This document shows positions 36,129 through 44,962 of a stretch of DNA of 64,000 nt, piece after piece. Each line of letters opens with the position of its first letter. Position 1 is the stretch's first letter. A program made the translations under genes and the position numbers. A model generated the notes under the pieces. It had not been told where the DNA came from and made no database searches. It saw only the letters and a program-made list of their open reading frames with translations. The stretch comes from Mycobacterium xenopi (lineage in GTDB: Bacteria; Actinomycetota; Actinomycetes; Mycobacteriales; Mycobacteriaceae): contig NZ_AP022314.1 of NCBI RefSeq assembly GCF_009936235.1, forward strand, positions 4,278,001 to 4,342,000, given 5' to 3'.

Positions 36129-37220
36129 CTATAGAACGCAGCCGACCAGCACCGGTTCTGGGGTAAGTGTGATGCCAAACACATCCCGGACCCCGTCGCG
36201 CACGGTGCGGGCGAGCGCCACCACGTCGGCGGCGCTGGCGTGGCCCCGGTTGGTCAAAGCAAGCGCATGCTTGGTCGACAGCCGGCAGGCGGCACCTTCC
36301 TCAGCCGGGTAGCCTTTGCTGAATCCGGCTTGCTCGACCAGCCAGCCCGCGGCCAGCTTGATTCCACCCGGCGCCGGCCAGTGCGGCACCGGCCCGTCGG
36401 CCCGATCGGCCACTCGCTGGTAAACATCCTGTGTCACAACCGGATTGGTGAAAAACGAGCCGACACTCCACGTGTCGTGGTCGGCGGGGTCCAGCACCAT
36501 GCCTTTGCGTCTGCGCAGGGCCAGCACCGCCTGGCGGACCGCGGCAGGGTCAGCCCGGTCGCCGGTGTCCACGCCCAGCGCAGCGGTGAGCTCGCCGTAG
36601 CGCAGCGGCGCGCTGCGGCCCGAGCCGTCCAGCGCGAACTCCACCTCCAACACCACGGCCGGCACCCGCAGCCCGCCGTCGGCGTGCTTGAGGATGCTGG
36701 TCCGGTACCCGAACCGCAGCTCGCTCGCCGGTACCCAACGCACCTGGCCGCTGTGCCGCTCCAGCAGCCGGACCCGGGTGATGGTGTCGGCGACCTCGGC
36801 ACCGTACGCGCCGACGTTTTGCACCGGGGTGGCGCCCGCGGAGCCCGGGATACCGGACATGCATTCCAGCCCGCCGAGGCCGTGCTCGATCGCCGCAACG
36901 ACGACGTCGTCCCATACCGCTCCGGCCTCGGCGCGCACGATGTGGCCGTCGACCGTGACGTTGTCATTGGCCAGCCGCACCACGGTCAGCTCGGTCAGGT
37001 CGTCGGCGACGACCACGTTGGAGCCCCCGGCCAACACCAGCACCGGGTCGACGTGGTCAGCATCGAGCTGCCGCAGCGTGACGACCACCTGCTCGGCACT
37101 GGTGCAGGTGATGACGCGCGTGGCGATGGGGCCGATCCGCAACGTGGTCAGCGGCGCCAACGGCACCGACTGCGCGACGTGCGCGCCGGCGAACCGCGAA
37201 CCGACACCGCCCCGTTTCAT
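36129..37220 (-). CDS. murB: MurB, UDP-N-acetylenolpyruvoylglucosamine reductase
   Basis: The 363-residue flavoprotein has LTTLRIGPIATRVITC, the FAD-binding LVLAGGSNVVVADD, SGIPGSAGATPVQNVGAYG and the catalytic YRTSILKH and C-terminal GGIKLAAGWLVEQAGFSKG regions of type I MurB. It reduces the enolpyruvyl group to form UDP-MurNAc. It leads the murB-lprQ pair and is divergent from the DUF2505 gene. Confidence 0.96.
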   Translation of the reverse strand: MKRGGVGSRFAGAHVAQSVPLAPLTTLRIGPIATRVITCTSAEQVVVTLRQLDADHVDPVLVLAGGSNVVVADDLTELTVVRLANDNVTVDGHIVRAEAGAVWDDVVVAAIEHGLGGLECMSGIPGSAGATPVQNVGAYGAEVADTITRVRLLERHSGQVRWVPASELRFGYRTSILKHADGGLRVPAVVLEVEFALDGSGRSAPLRYGELTAALGVDTGDRADPAAVRQAVLALRRRKGMVLDPADHDTWSVGSFFTNPVVTQDVYQRVADRADGPVPHWPAPGGIKLAAGWLVEQAGFSKGYPAEEGAACRLSTKHALALTNRGHASAADVVALARTVRDGVRDVFGITLTPEPVLVGCVL

Positions 37221-37246
37221 GGGCCGTAACGGTAGCCTGACCTGCT

Positions 37247-37759
37247 ATGCCGCGTTCATTCGACATGTCCACGGACTACGGCGCGACTGTCGAAGAGGTG
37301 CATCGGGCATTCAGCGAGGAAAGCTATTGGCTGGCCCGACTAGCCGATTCCGGTGCCGACGACGCCACCCTGGAGTCGATGAGCGTCGGCGACGACGGCA
37401 GCATCGACGTGGTCACCACCCAGGTGTTGCGCAGCGACCGGCTGCCCGGTTTGGTCACCCAGTTTCACCGCGGGGACTTGTGCATCCGGCGTGAGGAGAC
37501 GTGGGGCCCGGTCACCGGGGGCACCGCGCAGGCCACGGTCACCGGATCGATCCTCGACGCGCCGGTAGGACTCACCGGTACGGCGGTGTTGGCGCCGCTG
37601 CCGGAGTCCGGCGGAGCACGGCTGACCTTCCGGGCCACGGTCGAGGTGCGCATCCCGCTGGTGGGCGGCAAGATCGAGAACTTCATCGGCAGCCAACTCG
37701 TCGAGTTGCTGATCGCCGAGCAGCGTTTCACCACCATCTGGATCAGCCAGAACGCCTGA
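37247..37759 (+). CDS. DUF2505 protein
   Basis: The 170-residue soluble protein begins MPRSFDMSTDYGATVEEVHR and contains the START-like lipid-binding features of DUF2505 (RREETWGPVTGGTAQATVTG; IPLVGGKIENFIGSQLVELL). The homologue in M. tuberculosis is Rv0481c in the same place. No enzymatic motif is visible. It is 26 nt from the divergent murB start and 22 nt before the nitrilase-like gene, so it starts a short + strand operon. Confidence 0.87.
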   Translation: MPRSFDMSTDYGATVEEVHRAFSEESYWLARLADSGADDATLESMSVGDDGSIDVVTTQVLRSDRLPGLVTQFHRGDLCIRREETWGPVTGGTAQATVTGSILDAPVGLTGTAVLAPLPESGGARLTFRATVEVRIPLVGGKIENFIGSQLVELLIAEQRFTTIWISQNA

Positions 37760-37781
37760 CCGCCCCCGATAGGCTGGGCTC

Positions 37782-38594
37782 GTGCGGATTGCGTTAGCGC
37801 AGATCCTCAGCGGCACCGATCCGGCGGCGAACCTCCAGCTGGTGCGCGAGTACAGCGGCCGGGCCGCCGAAGCGGGCGCCACGCTGGTGGTGTTCCCCGA
37901 AGCGGCCATGTGCCGATTCGGTGTACCGTTGGCGCCGATCGCGCAGCCGGTCGACGGGCCGTGGGCCACCGAGGTGCGCTTGATCGCGGCGGACACCGGT
38001 ATCACCGTGATCGTGGGCATGTTCACCCCCGCCGACGACGGGCGGGTCACCAACACGCTGATCGCGACGGGGCGAGGCGTCGACGCGCACTATCACAAGA
38101 TCCACCTCTATGACGCGTTCGGTTTCACCGAGTCGCGCACCGTCGCCCCGGGCCGCGAGCCGGTGACGATCAGCGTCGACGGCGTCGACGTCGGGTTGAC
38201 CACGTGCTATGACATCCGCTTTCCCCAGCTCTACGTCGAGCTGGCCCGCCGCGGTGCTCAGCTGATCACGGTCAGCGCCTCGTGGGGCGCTGGCCCCGGC
38301 AAGCTCGAGCAGTGGACGCTGTTGGCCCGGGCCCGCGCGCTCGACTCCACGAGCTACATCGCCGCCGCGGGACAGGCCGACCCGGGCCGGACCGATTCCA
38401 AAGCGCCGCTGGGCGTCGGCGGCAGCCTGGTGGCGTCCCCGTTCGGGGAGGTGGTGGCGTCGACGGGGGCCCAACCCGCGCTGGTGGTCGCCGACATCGA
38501 CCTCGACGCCGTCGCGGCGGCCCGCGACACCATCGCCGTGCTGCAAAATCAAGCAGCAATCCCTCAGGTCGATAAGGCAGAATCGCGCGGGTGA
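37782..38594 (+). CDS. carbon-nitrogen hydrolase (nitrilase superfamily)
   Basis: GTG 37782 gives 270 residues with the complete Glu-Lys-Cys triad: Glu40 in VVFPEA, Lys106 in HYHKIHLYD and Cys142 in TTCYDIRFPQL. The family hydrolyses amides; the closest bacterial branch includes deaminated-glutathione amidases, so a repair role is possible but not shown. Corresponds to Rv0480c by position. Its stop overlaps the next GTG by 4 nt. Confidence 0.92.
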   Translation: MRIALAQILSGTDPAANLQLVREYSGRAAEAGATLVVFPEAAMCRFGVPLAPIAQPVDGPWATEVRLIAADTGITVIVGMFTPADDGRVTNTLIATGRGVDAHYHKIHLYDAFGFTESRTVAPGREPVTISVDGVDVGLTTCYDIRFPQLYVELARRGAQLITVSASWGAGPGKLEQWTLLARARALDSTSYIAAAGQADPGRTDSKAPLGVGGSLVASPFGEVVASTGAQPALVVADIDLDAVAAARDTIAVLQNQAAIPQVDKAESRG

Positions 38595-39633
38595 CCAATC
38601 CGCAAGGGCCGCCGCAAGAGGACCCGTCGCAATGGGCCCGCCCGGAAGGCGAGGGCCCGGCCGAACAACCCCGGCGCCGGCCGAGGCGCCGACCGGCCAG
38701 ATGCCGTCGGATCAGCAGTCTGAAGGTGAGCGCACTGAGCAGGTGCCCGGTCCGGCCGAACCGCCACCCGGCGCACCGGCGCAGCCGACCCTGGACTACC
38801 CGGCTGTGCCGCCGCCGTACCCGCAGGAATACCCGGCTGCGCCGCCGCCCGGCCAGCCGCCGTCGGAGGCCACGCCAGCACCAGTGAAGACCAAGCGCCG
38901 CCTGTTCCGCGACCCACTGTCGGTCGTCCTGGTTGTCGTGATCGTGCTGGCGCTGCTGATCGCCGGTGTCATCGCAGCCGAGCTATATGCCCGCCACCGC
39001 GCCGACAGTGTGGTGGCCGCGGCCACCGAATGCGTGGTGCAGGATAAGGTCAGCGTGTCGTTTGGGCCAACCCCGTTTTTGCTGCAGCATGTCACCGGCA
39101 ACTACGGCGATATCTCCATTCACACCGCGGGCAACCAAATCCGCGGCGCCAAGGGCATGAAAGCCGACATTCGCATCGACAAGGTCGACCTGCACGGCAC
39201 CGCCGACTCGAAGGGCACCATCGGCGCGCTGGAGGCCGATGTGACCTGGACATCGGACGGCATCAAGCAGACGGTGGCGGACGCGGTCCCGTTCCTCGGC
39301 GGCCTGGTCAACACCGTGCGGACCAACCCCGGCGACGGCACCATCGAATTGCGGGGCGCGATGGGACTGGGCAGTGTCACGGTCAAGCCCCAGGTGGCAA
39401 GCAACGGGCTGTCGCTGCAGGTGGTCAAGGTGACGGCGCTGGGCACCACGGTGCCGCACGAGACCGCGCAATCGGCATTGGACACTTTTGCGTCGACCCT
39501 GACCAACGACTATCCGCTCGGCATCCACGCCGACAGTGTGAAAGTCACCAGTGACGGTGTGGCTGCTCATTTTTCGACTCGTGACGCGTCGATTCCACCG
39601 GGTGATTCGGATCCGTGCTTCGCCAAGCTGTAG
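38591..39633 (+). pseudogene. membrane-anchored DUF2993 protein, first of a tandem pair, frameshifted near the N-terminus
   Basis: Translation should begin at GTG 38591 (VTNPQGPPQEDPSQWARP), because the paralogue downstream starts the same way and the GTGA overlap couples it to the nitrilase gene. That frame leaves the family after PAEQP at a CCCC run (38669-38672). The rest, from APAEAPTGQMP through the Pro-rich region, a membrane helix (VVLVVVIVLALLIAGVI) and the DUF2993 domain (GTIGALEADVTWTSDGIKQT), is in another frame. One extra C would restore it. A downstream GTG at 38632 could give a 333-residue protein, so function may survive. Related to Rv0479c. Confidence 0.8.
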
Positions 39634-39676
39634 ACCGCGTGGACGTCAATCCGCCCGATAGGGCACAATCGCGCTG

Positions 39677-40780
39677 GTGACGACTCCGCAAGGGCCCTCG
39701 CGCGGCGACCCGTCCGAATGGGCGCGCCCGACCGCACCTCGGCCGCAGCCCACCTCGCCGCCGTCTCAGTCGCCGACCCAGCGGATCCCACATCCCGGCC
39801 GCCCGCAGGAGCCGCGCCGTCAGCCCGGCCCGCCGCCGCGTCAGCCCGGTCCGCCGCCGGTTCAACGACCGCAACATCCCGGCCCGCCACCGGCCGCACC
39901 GCCGCCGCACGTCGGTCGGTCCCCTAGCCCGCAACCGCAGCCGCCCGGGCCCCCGCAGCCGGCCGAGCAGGCCACGACCCGACTGTCGACCCACCCGCCG
40001 TCGAAGGACACCCCGGTGAAAACGCAGCGCGGCTTCTTCCGAAACCCGACGGCCGTCGTCCTGGTCCTGGTGACCGTGGTGGCGCTGGTACTGGCCGGGC
40101 TGATCGGCGCCGAGCTCTACACCCGCCACACCGCGGACGCCAAGGTGACCAACGCCGTGCAGTGCGAGGTGCAAGACAGCGCCAGCGTGTCCTTTGCCGT
40201 GACGCCCCCGGTGCTGTGGCAGTACATCACCGGCCATTACACCAACATCTCCGTGCAGACCGCGGGCAATCAGGTCCGCAGCGCCAAGGGCATGAAGATC
40301 AGCCTCGACATCCACGACGTGCGGCTGGCCAACTCCGGCAACTCCAAGGGCACGATCGGGGCGCTCAACGGCACCATCACCTGGTCATCGGAAGGCATCA
40401 AGGAGTCCATCCAGGATGCCATCCCGGTGCTGGGCAGCCTGGTGACCAGCAAGGTCACCACCAACCCCACCGACGGCACCGTGCAGCTAAAGGGCCTGCT
40501 GGACAGCGCCACCGTCAAGCCGCAGATCGCCAACAATGGGCTGTCGCTGCAGCTCGTCGAACTGCGGGCGCTGGGCTCGAAACTGTCGACGAATACGGTG
40601 CAACGAAACCTCGACGACCTCACCGCCAAAGCGACCCAGAACTATCCGCTGGGCATCCACGCCGACAGCGTCAAGGTCACCGATTCCGGTGTAGAGGCCA
40701 CATTTTCCAGCCAAAACGCCACCATCCCGGCGTCGTCGTCGCAGCCGCAGACCGGTCAGGACTGCTTCGGGAACCTCTGA
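39677..40780 (+). CDS. membrane-anchored DUF2993 protein, second of a tandem pair
   Basis: GTG 39677 gives 367 residues. A Pro-rich cytoplasmic N-terminus of about 115 residues is followed by one membrane helix (VLVLVTVVALVLAGLIGAEL) and an extracytoplasmic DUF2993 domain (SKGTIGALNGTITWSSEGIK; LSLQLVELRALGS). It is a clear paralogue of the gene just upstream. DUF2993 includes LmeA, which acts on mannan maturation, so a cell-envelope role is possible. It ends 2 nt from the convergent deoC stop. Confidence 0.86.
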   Translation: MTTPQGPSRGDPSEWARPTAPRPQPTSPPSQSPTQRIPHPGRPQEPRRQPGPPPRQPGPPPVQRPQHPGPPPAAPPPHVGRSPSPQPQPPGPPQPAEQATTRLSTHPPSKDTPVKTQRGFFRNPTAVVLVLVTVVALVLAGLIGAELYTRHTADAKVTNAVQCEVQDSASVSFAVTPPVLWQYITGHYTNISVQTAGNQVRSAKGMKISLDIHDVRLANSGNSKGTIGALNGTITWSSEGIKESIQDAIPVLGSLVTSKVTTNPTDGTVQLKGLLDSATVKPQIANNGLSLQLVELRALGSKLSTNTVQRNLDDLTAKATQNYPLGIHADSVKVTDSGVEATFSSQNATIPASSSQPQTGQDCFGNL

Positions 40781-40782
40781 GG

Positions 40783-41454
40783 TCAGCCCAGCCCGTCGAG
40801 CACCGCGCGGGTAGCGGACAACCCCAGCCGGGTCGCGCCCGCCTCCAGCATGGCCACCGCGTCCGCGGCGGTGCGGATGCCGCCGCTGGCCTTGATCCCG
40901 ATCCGCCCGCCGACGGCGTCGGCCATCAGCGCGACGGCACGCACCGACGCCCCGCCGGCGGGATGAAACCCGGTTGAGGTCTTGACGAAATCGGCGCCGC
41001 CGTCCTCGGCGACGCGGCACACCCGCACGAGGGTGTCGTCGTCGCGCAGCCTCAGCAGCGCCGCGGACTCCACGATCACCTTCAGCACCGCCGCGGGCAC
41101 GGCAGCGCGCACCGCGGCCACCTCGGAGCAAACCGCGGCCAGGTCGCCGGCCACCGCGGCACCGATGTCGATCACCATGTCGATCTCGCTGGCGCCTGCA
41201 CCCACCGCCAGTGCCGCCTCCTGCGCCTTGACGGCCGGCAGGTGCTTGCCGGACGGAAAGCCCGCGACCGCGGCGACGCGCACACCGGCGTCGACCGCGA
41301 CGGGCACCATCGACGGCGAGACGCACACCGCGTAGGCACCGAGCTCGGCGGCTTCCGCGGCGACGGCAGCCACGTCGGCGGCCGTCGCCTCGGGTTTGAG
41401 CAGGGTGTGGTCGACGAGGGCCGCTACCTCGCTACGGGTGAGCTGGGCCGGCAC
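40783..41454 (-). CDS. deoC: DeoC, deoxyribose-phosphate aldolase
   Basis: GTG 41454 gives 223 residues. The Schiff-base lysine is Lys158 in FVKTSTGFHPAGG, with VGFPSGK-type N-terminal motif (AGFPSGKHLPAVK) and IKASGGIRTAADA near the C-terminus. It splits deoxyribose-5-phosphate into glyceraldehyde-3-phosphate and acetaldehyde. The start overlaps the stop of the secreted-protein gene upstream (TAGTG), indicating coupling. Confidence 0.96.
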   Translation of the reverse strand: MPAQLTRSEVAALVDHTLLKPEATAADVAAVAAEAAELGAYAVCVSPSMVPVAVDAGVRVAAVAGFPSGKHLPAVKAQEAALAVGAGASEIDMVIDIGAAVAGDLAAVCSEVAAVRAAVPAAVLKVIVESAALLRLRDDDTLVRVCRVAEDGGADFVKTSTGFHPAGGASVRAVALMADAVGGRIGIKASGGIRTAADAVAMLEAGATRLGLSATRAVLDGLG

Positions 41455-41864
41455 TACACCGGTTCTTCGGGGCCGCCGGGGTTGCAGCCGGACGCGAGCA
41501 TCGTGGTGTCATCGACGACCGGCCGCCACGGCTCGAGGTTCCAACTGGCCTTACCGGGTTGCGCGAGCTCGGCCAGCTGCCAGTGGCAGACGAACTGCGC
41601 ACGCATCCCGGCGGTGTCGGCGTCGGGTGCCTGGGAGAGCACCTCACTCCAGGCCTTGTCGGCTTGCGGGCCCAAGCGGCCCGCCGCCGCACGGGCGGCC
41701 GGCGTTGGGTAGACCCGCAGGCTGGCTAGCGCGCCCCATCGCACCCATTCGGTGTGGTCCACAAACCGTGGTGCCGTGGCCGTGCCCGCGCCCGGGTCGG
41801 CCCACGCCGGAGCGGCGCCCGCCAGCGCCACGACCACCGCCGCGACGGTCACCGGGGCTCGCAT
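41454..41864 (-). CDS. small secreted protein, Rv0477-like
   Basis: ATG 41864 gives 136 residues with a clear signal peptide (VTVAAVVVALAGAAPAWA, cleavage after AWA). The mature part has two Cys residues (FVCHWQLAEL and LASGCNPGG) likely to form a disulphide, and no enzymatic motif. Earlier in-frame starts lie inside the next gene. It sits between DUF2516 and deoC as in M. tuberculosis. Function unknown. Confidence 0.83.
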   Translation of the reverse strand: MRAPVTVAAVVVALAGAAPAWADPGAGTATAPRFVDHTEWVRWGALASLRVYPTPAARAAAGRLGPQADKAWSEVLSQAPDADTAGMRAQFVCHWQLAELAQPGKASWNLEPWRPVVDDTTMLASGCNPGGPEEPV

Positions 41865-41868
41865 GCCG

Positions 41869-42150
41869 CTAGTGCGATTTGCCTTGGACTTCCAAAAGTT
41901 TCGGCCGCACATCGACCAGGTAGACACCCGCCGCGCACGCACCGATCGCCATGCCCAGCGGACCCAGCAGCAGGGTCAACACAATCGCCGCGCCCAGGAT
42001 GATCAGCCACACCGGCTTGGTCAGCTTCTCGGCGGCGGTGTAGGCGTCGGGCCGCTGCATTGCCGCGTGCACAAACGAGTACAGCGCCGTCATCGCTATC
42101 GCGATCTGCAAGACGATGAGGACGTCACCCGCCAAGCCTTGGAGTATCAC
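41869..42150 (-). CDS. DUF2516 membrane protein
   Basis: GTG 42150 gives 93 residues with three hydrophobic segments (VLIVLQIAIAMTALYSFVHA; VWLIILGAAIVLTLLL; MAIGACAAGVYLVDV) and the short polar tail RPKLLEVQGKSH. It matches the actinobacterial DUF2516 family and Rv0476 by position. It follows hbhA closely and is probably in its operon. Function unknown. Confidence 0.84.
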   Translation of the reverse strand: MILQGLAGDVLIVLQIAIAMTALYSFVHAAMQRPDAYTAAEKLTKPVWLIILGAAIVLTLLLGPLGMAIGACAAGVYLVDVRPKLLEVQGKSH

Positions 42151-42193
42151 GCCGTAAGCCTATGCGGGTTGTGTCCCAGACGTCGACTCCGAG

Positions 42194-42886
42194 TCACCCG
42201 ACCGGGCAACTCGGAGTCGCGTGCCGCGCTGACCTGCCGTTGCACCCACGGGTTACGGCAGCAGCGAACTTACTTTTGGGTGACCTTTTTGGCCGGCGAC
42301 TTCTTGGCAGGCGCCTTCTTGACCGGGGTCTTTTTCGCGGTCTTCTTGGCCGGGGCGGTCTTGGCGGCGTCTTCTTAGCGGCCGGCTGCTTCTTGGGCAA
42401 CTCAATGCCGACCAACTTGGCGGCGCGCTCGCCGACCGCGCGGGTTTGCGAGGCGACGGTGCCCAGCGCCTCCTGGGTCAACTCGACGGCCTGGTCGACG
42501 TAGCCTTCGGCACGCGCCGACGCCTCCTCGAACCGACCCTGGCTGCGCAGCCGCTCCAGGGCCAGCTCGCCGCGCTCGACCAGCTCGTTGTACCGGTTGG
42601 TGGCGGCTTCCAGATAGCCTTCGGCTGCCGAGCGCAACTCGTCGGCGGTGAACCGCTGACGCAGATCGCGCAGCTGTTCGCGCAGCTGCTCGGGCAGCTC
42701 TTCTCGGCGCTTGGCCAGGCGCGCGCGTCGCTCCTCGACCCGGCTGCGGGTGTCGGTGCGAGCCTCTCCCGCGCGCTCACGCAACTCGGCGAGCAGGTCG
42801 TTGACGGTGGCCAGGGCCAAGTCGGCGGCACCCAGCGCGGCGAGCAACGGGGCCCGCAGGTCGTCGGTGGTCGGGTTTTCCGGCAT
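42194..42886 (-). CDS. hbhA: HbhA, heparin-binding haemagglutinin, with frameshifted C-terminus
   Basis: ATG 42886 has a good AAAGGAAA ribosome site. Residues 1-170 are a long coiled coil very like M. tuberculosis HbhA (SRYNELVERGE-type segment; VDQAVELTQEALGTVASQTR; KLVGIELPKK). After residue 172 the frame turns Arg/Pro-rich (PRPPRPRRPRKRPRSRRR). One base added near 42369 would restore a Lys-Ala-Pro tail ending KKVTQK with TAA at 42270-42272, the normal heparin-binding domain. HbhA is a surface adhesin and lipid-domain organiser. As sequenced, the lysine-rich domain is lost or converted to Arg-rich. Sequencing error is a real alternative. Confidence 0.9.
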   Translation of the reverse strand: MPENPTTDDLRAPLLAALGAADLALATVNDLLAELRERAGEARTDTRSRVEERRARLAKRREELPEQLREQLRDLRQRFTADELRSAAEGYLEAATNRYNELVERGELALERLRSQGRFEEASARAEGYVDQAVELTQEALGTVASQTRAVGERAAKLVGIELPKKQPAAKKTPPRPPRPRRPRKRPRSRRRLPRSRRPKRSPKSKFAAAVTRGCNGRSARHATPSCPVG

Positions 42887-42952
42887 GGTGTTTCCTTTCA
42901 TGCAGTGTTGGCGGGGTGGTTTCTCGGCGCGGTTTTGACCGGCTATCGGAAG

Positions 42953-43360
42953 TTAGGCAGGGGTGGACTCCTCACGGGCAGCGTCGTTTTGCTGGGCTTC
43001 GTTTTGCTGGACGAATGACGTGTAGATGTCGAGCAGCACCTGCTTTTGCCGCTCGGTGATCGCGGTGTCGGTGATGATGGCGTCCCGCACTTCGCTGGTC
43101 TCACTGGGTTCCAGAATCCCGGCCCGTACGTAGAGAACTTCGGCGGAGACTCGCAACGCCTTGGCGATCTGGTTCAACACGTCGGCGGACGGCTTGCGCA
43201 ACCCGCGCTCTATCTGGGAGAGATACGGATTGCTGACGCCGGCCTTTTCGGCCAGTTGTCGCACCGACACCTGCGCCGCCTCGCGCTGTGCCCTGATAAA
43301 ACTGCCGATGTCGGCCGCAGCGGTGGACACCACTGCGGCAAGCTTGTCCTCCTGCGGCAT
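42953..43360 (-). CDS. Xre-family helix-turn-helix regulator upstream of hbhA
   Basis: ATG 43360 with ribosome site GAGGGAG about 8 nt upstream gives 135 residues. The HTH_3 domain spans about residues 15-70 (FIRAQREAAQVSVRQLAEKA, GVSNPYLSQIERGLRKPS), followed by a helical tail. It matches Rv0474 of M. tuberculosis, which is next to hbhA in the same orientation. Control of hbhA and of itself is likely, given the palindromes directly upstream. Confidence 0.9.
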   Translation of the reverse strand: MPQEDKLAAVVSTAAADIGSFIRAQREAAQVSVRQLAEKAGVSNPYLSQIERGLRKPSADVLNQIAKALRVSAEVLYVRAGILEPSETSEVRDAIITDTAITERQKQVLLDIYTSFVQQNEAQQNDAAREESTPA

Positions 43361-43412
43361 TGGTGAACTCCCTCGGTTGATCGGTGCGACGAACACCCAC
43401 CGTACGACCAAG

Positions 43413-43444
43413 TGCTAACTTTTGCAAGCACTGTTAGCAGTGCT
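43413..43444. promoter_or_regulatory. overlapping palindromes upstream of the Xre regulator
   Basis: Two inverted repeats interleave here: AGCACTG-TTAG-CAGTGCT (43427-43444) and TGCTAAC (43413-43419) with GTTAGCA (43433-43439). They lie 53-84 nt before the regulator's ATG and touch the 3' end of the upstream gene. They are good candidates for an autoregulatory operator, or for a terminator stem of the DUF445 gene. Confidence 0.45.
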
Positions 43445-44655
43445 TCAGAATAGGAGCTGCGCAACGGTGTAGATCGCCAGTCCGGCCAGCGCGCCCACCA
43501 CCGTGCCGTTGATCCGGATGAACTGCAGGTCGCGGCCCACGTGCAGCTCGATGCGCCGGCTGGCCTCCTCGGCGTCCCAGCGTTCGATGGTGTCGGTAAT
43601 GATCGCGGTGATCTCCACCCCGTACTGCGAGACCAGGTGTTGCGCGGCCCGCACGATCCAGTTGTCGACCTTGTCGCGCAGCTCGGCGTCGTCGCGCAGC
43701 GATTCGCCAATACGGATGACGGTGTCGGTGATGCGGGTGCGCAGCGCGCTGGAGGGGTCGTCGACACCCTCGAGCACCAGCCTTTTGAGCGTCTTCCACG
43801 CCGTAGCGGCGGCATTGGTGATCTCGTCGCGCGCCATCAGCTGCTCCTTGACGGCTTCGGCGCGGGCGATGGTGGCCGGATCGTGTTGCAGGTCGTCGGC
43901 GAAGTCGAACAAGAACCGCGTCGCCGAGCGGCGCAGTTCGTGATTCGGGTTGCGGCGCACCTTGTCGGTGAAATCCATCAACTCACGGTGGATGCGGTCG
44001 CCGACGAGGTGGTCGATGAACCGGGGCGACCAGCTCGGGGAGTCGCGCTCGACCACACGTTGGATGACTTCGCCGGCGTTCAGCGACCAGTGAAAGGCCC
44101 GGTCAGCCAGCAGCTGGAGCAGGGCCTCCTGCCGGTTTTCGGCCAGCAACGTGGCCAACAGCCGACCGGCCGGCGGCCCCCATTGGGGTTCGGCAACACG
44201 CTTCATGATCGTGCGGTCGATGACGTGCTGGACGTCGTCGTCGCGCAGCAGTTCCACCAGCACCCGCAGCACCGTCGCGGTCTCGGCGGCCACCCGCTGG
44301 GCGTGCTCGATCTGGGAGAGCCACTTGCCGAGCCGGCTGGGGATTTGGGCGTCCCGCAGCTTCGATTCGACGATCGGCGGGGACAGGAAATTCTCCCGCA
44401 CGAAGGTTCCCAGACCCTCGCCGAGCTGGTCTTTTTTGCGTTTGATGATCGCAGTGTGCGGGATCGGTATGCCGAGCGGATGCTTGAACAGCGCGGTGAC
44501 GGCGAACCAGTCGGCCAGCGCGCCAACCATGCCGGCCTCGGCGGCCGCACGGACGTAGCCCACCCAGGCGGCCGCGGTTCCGCCGCCTGCGCCCAGCGGC
44601 AGCCGAGAAACACCACGCTGGCACCGACTAGGAAACTGAGCGCCACCACCTTCAT
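43445..44655 (-). pseudogene. DUF445 membrane protein, frameshifted near the N-terminus
   Basis: The first frame starts around ATG 44655 (MKVVALSFLVGASVVFLG, a membrane helix). It changes at 44582-44586, where one G seems missing from a GGG run. The main frame continues GYVRAAAEAGMVGALADWFA, HPLGIPIPHTAIIKRKKDQL, to a C-terminal membrane helix (TVVGALAGLAIYTVAQLLF), the DUF445 architecture. Conserved-looking codons also precede ATG 44655 in the same frame (SFAESFVAADPQADADRRRA) but have no usual start, so the true N-terminus is uncertain. Corresponds to Rv0473. Function unknown. Confidence 0.8.
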
Positions 44656-44860
44656 CCGGCGCAGTGCCCGCCGCCGATCCGCATCGGCCTGGGGATCGGC
44701 GGCGACGAACGATTCAGCGAAGGAAATACCGGCCCGGCGTGCCGGCGCCGCACTGTCGCCGGGGCCGACGGCAGGTCTGGCCGATGCGGTTCAGCTGGCA
44801 CCACACCATCATCCGCTATCGGTGCGGGCTGGATCTGAGAACGATTCAGCCGCTGGCGTC

Positions 44861-44875
44861 CAGTTACTGTAACTG
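44861..44875. promoter_or_regulatory. palindrome CAGTTACTGTAACTG, candidate TetR operator
   Basis: A perfect 15-bp palindrome (7-bp arms around a central T) lies 87 nt before the TetR start at 44963, in the 307-nt gap shared with the divergent DUF445 gene. TetR regulators usually bind such short palindromes in their own divergent promoters. No other gene is visible in this gap. Confidence 0.5.
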
Positions 44876-44962
44876 TGCCTGGTGCGACATGCCGGATAGC
44901 GCGGGAAACACGCCCTGGAAACCCGTAGTATCGAGGCGTCTAGGGAATGGGAATCCGCGATA

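Noticed and set aside
42900..42952. Separate small gene between hbhA and the Xre regulator
   Set aside because: The gap is short and holds only the hbhA ribosome site; no start with a plausible frame was seen.
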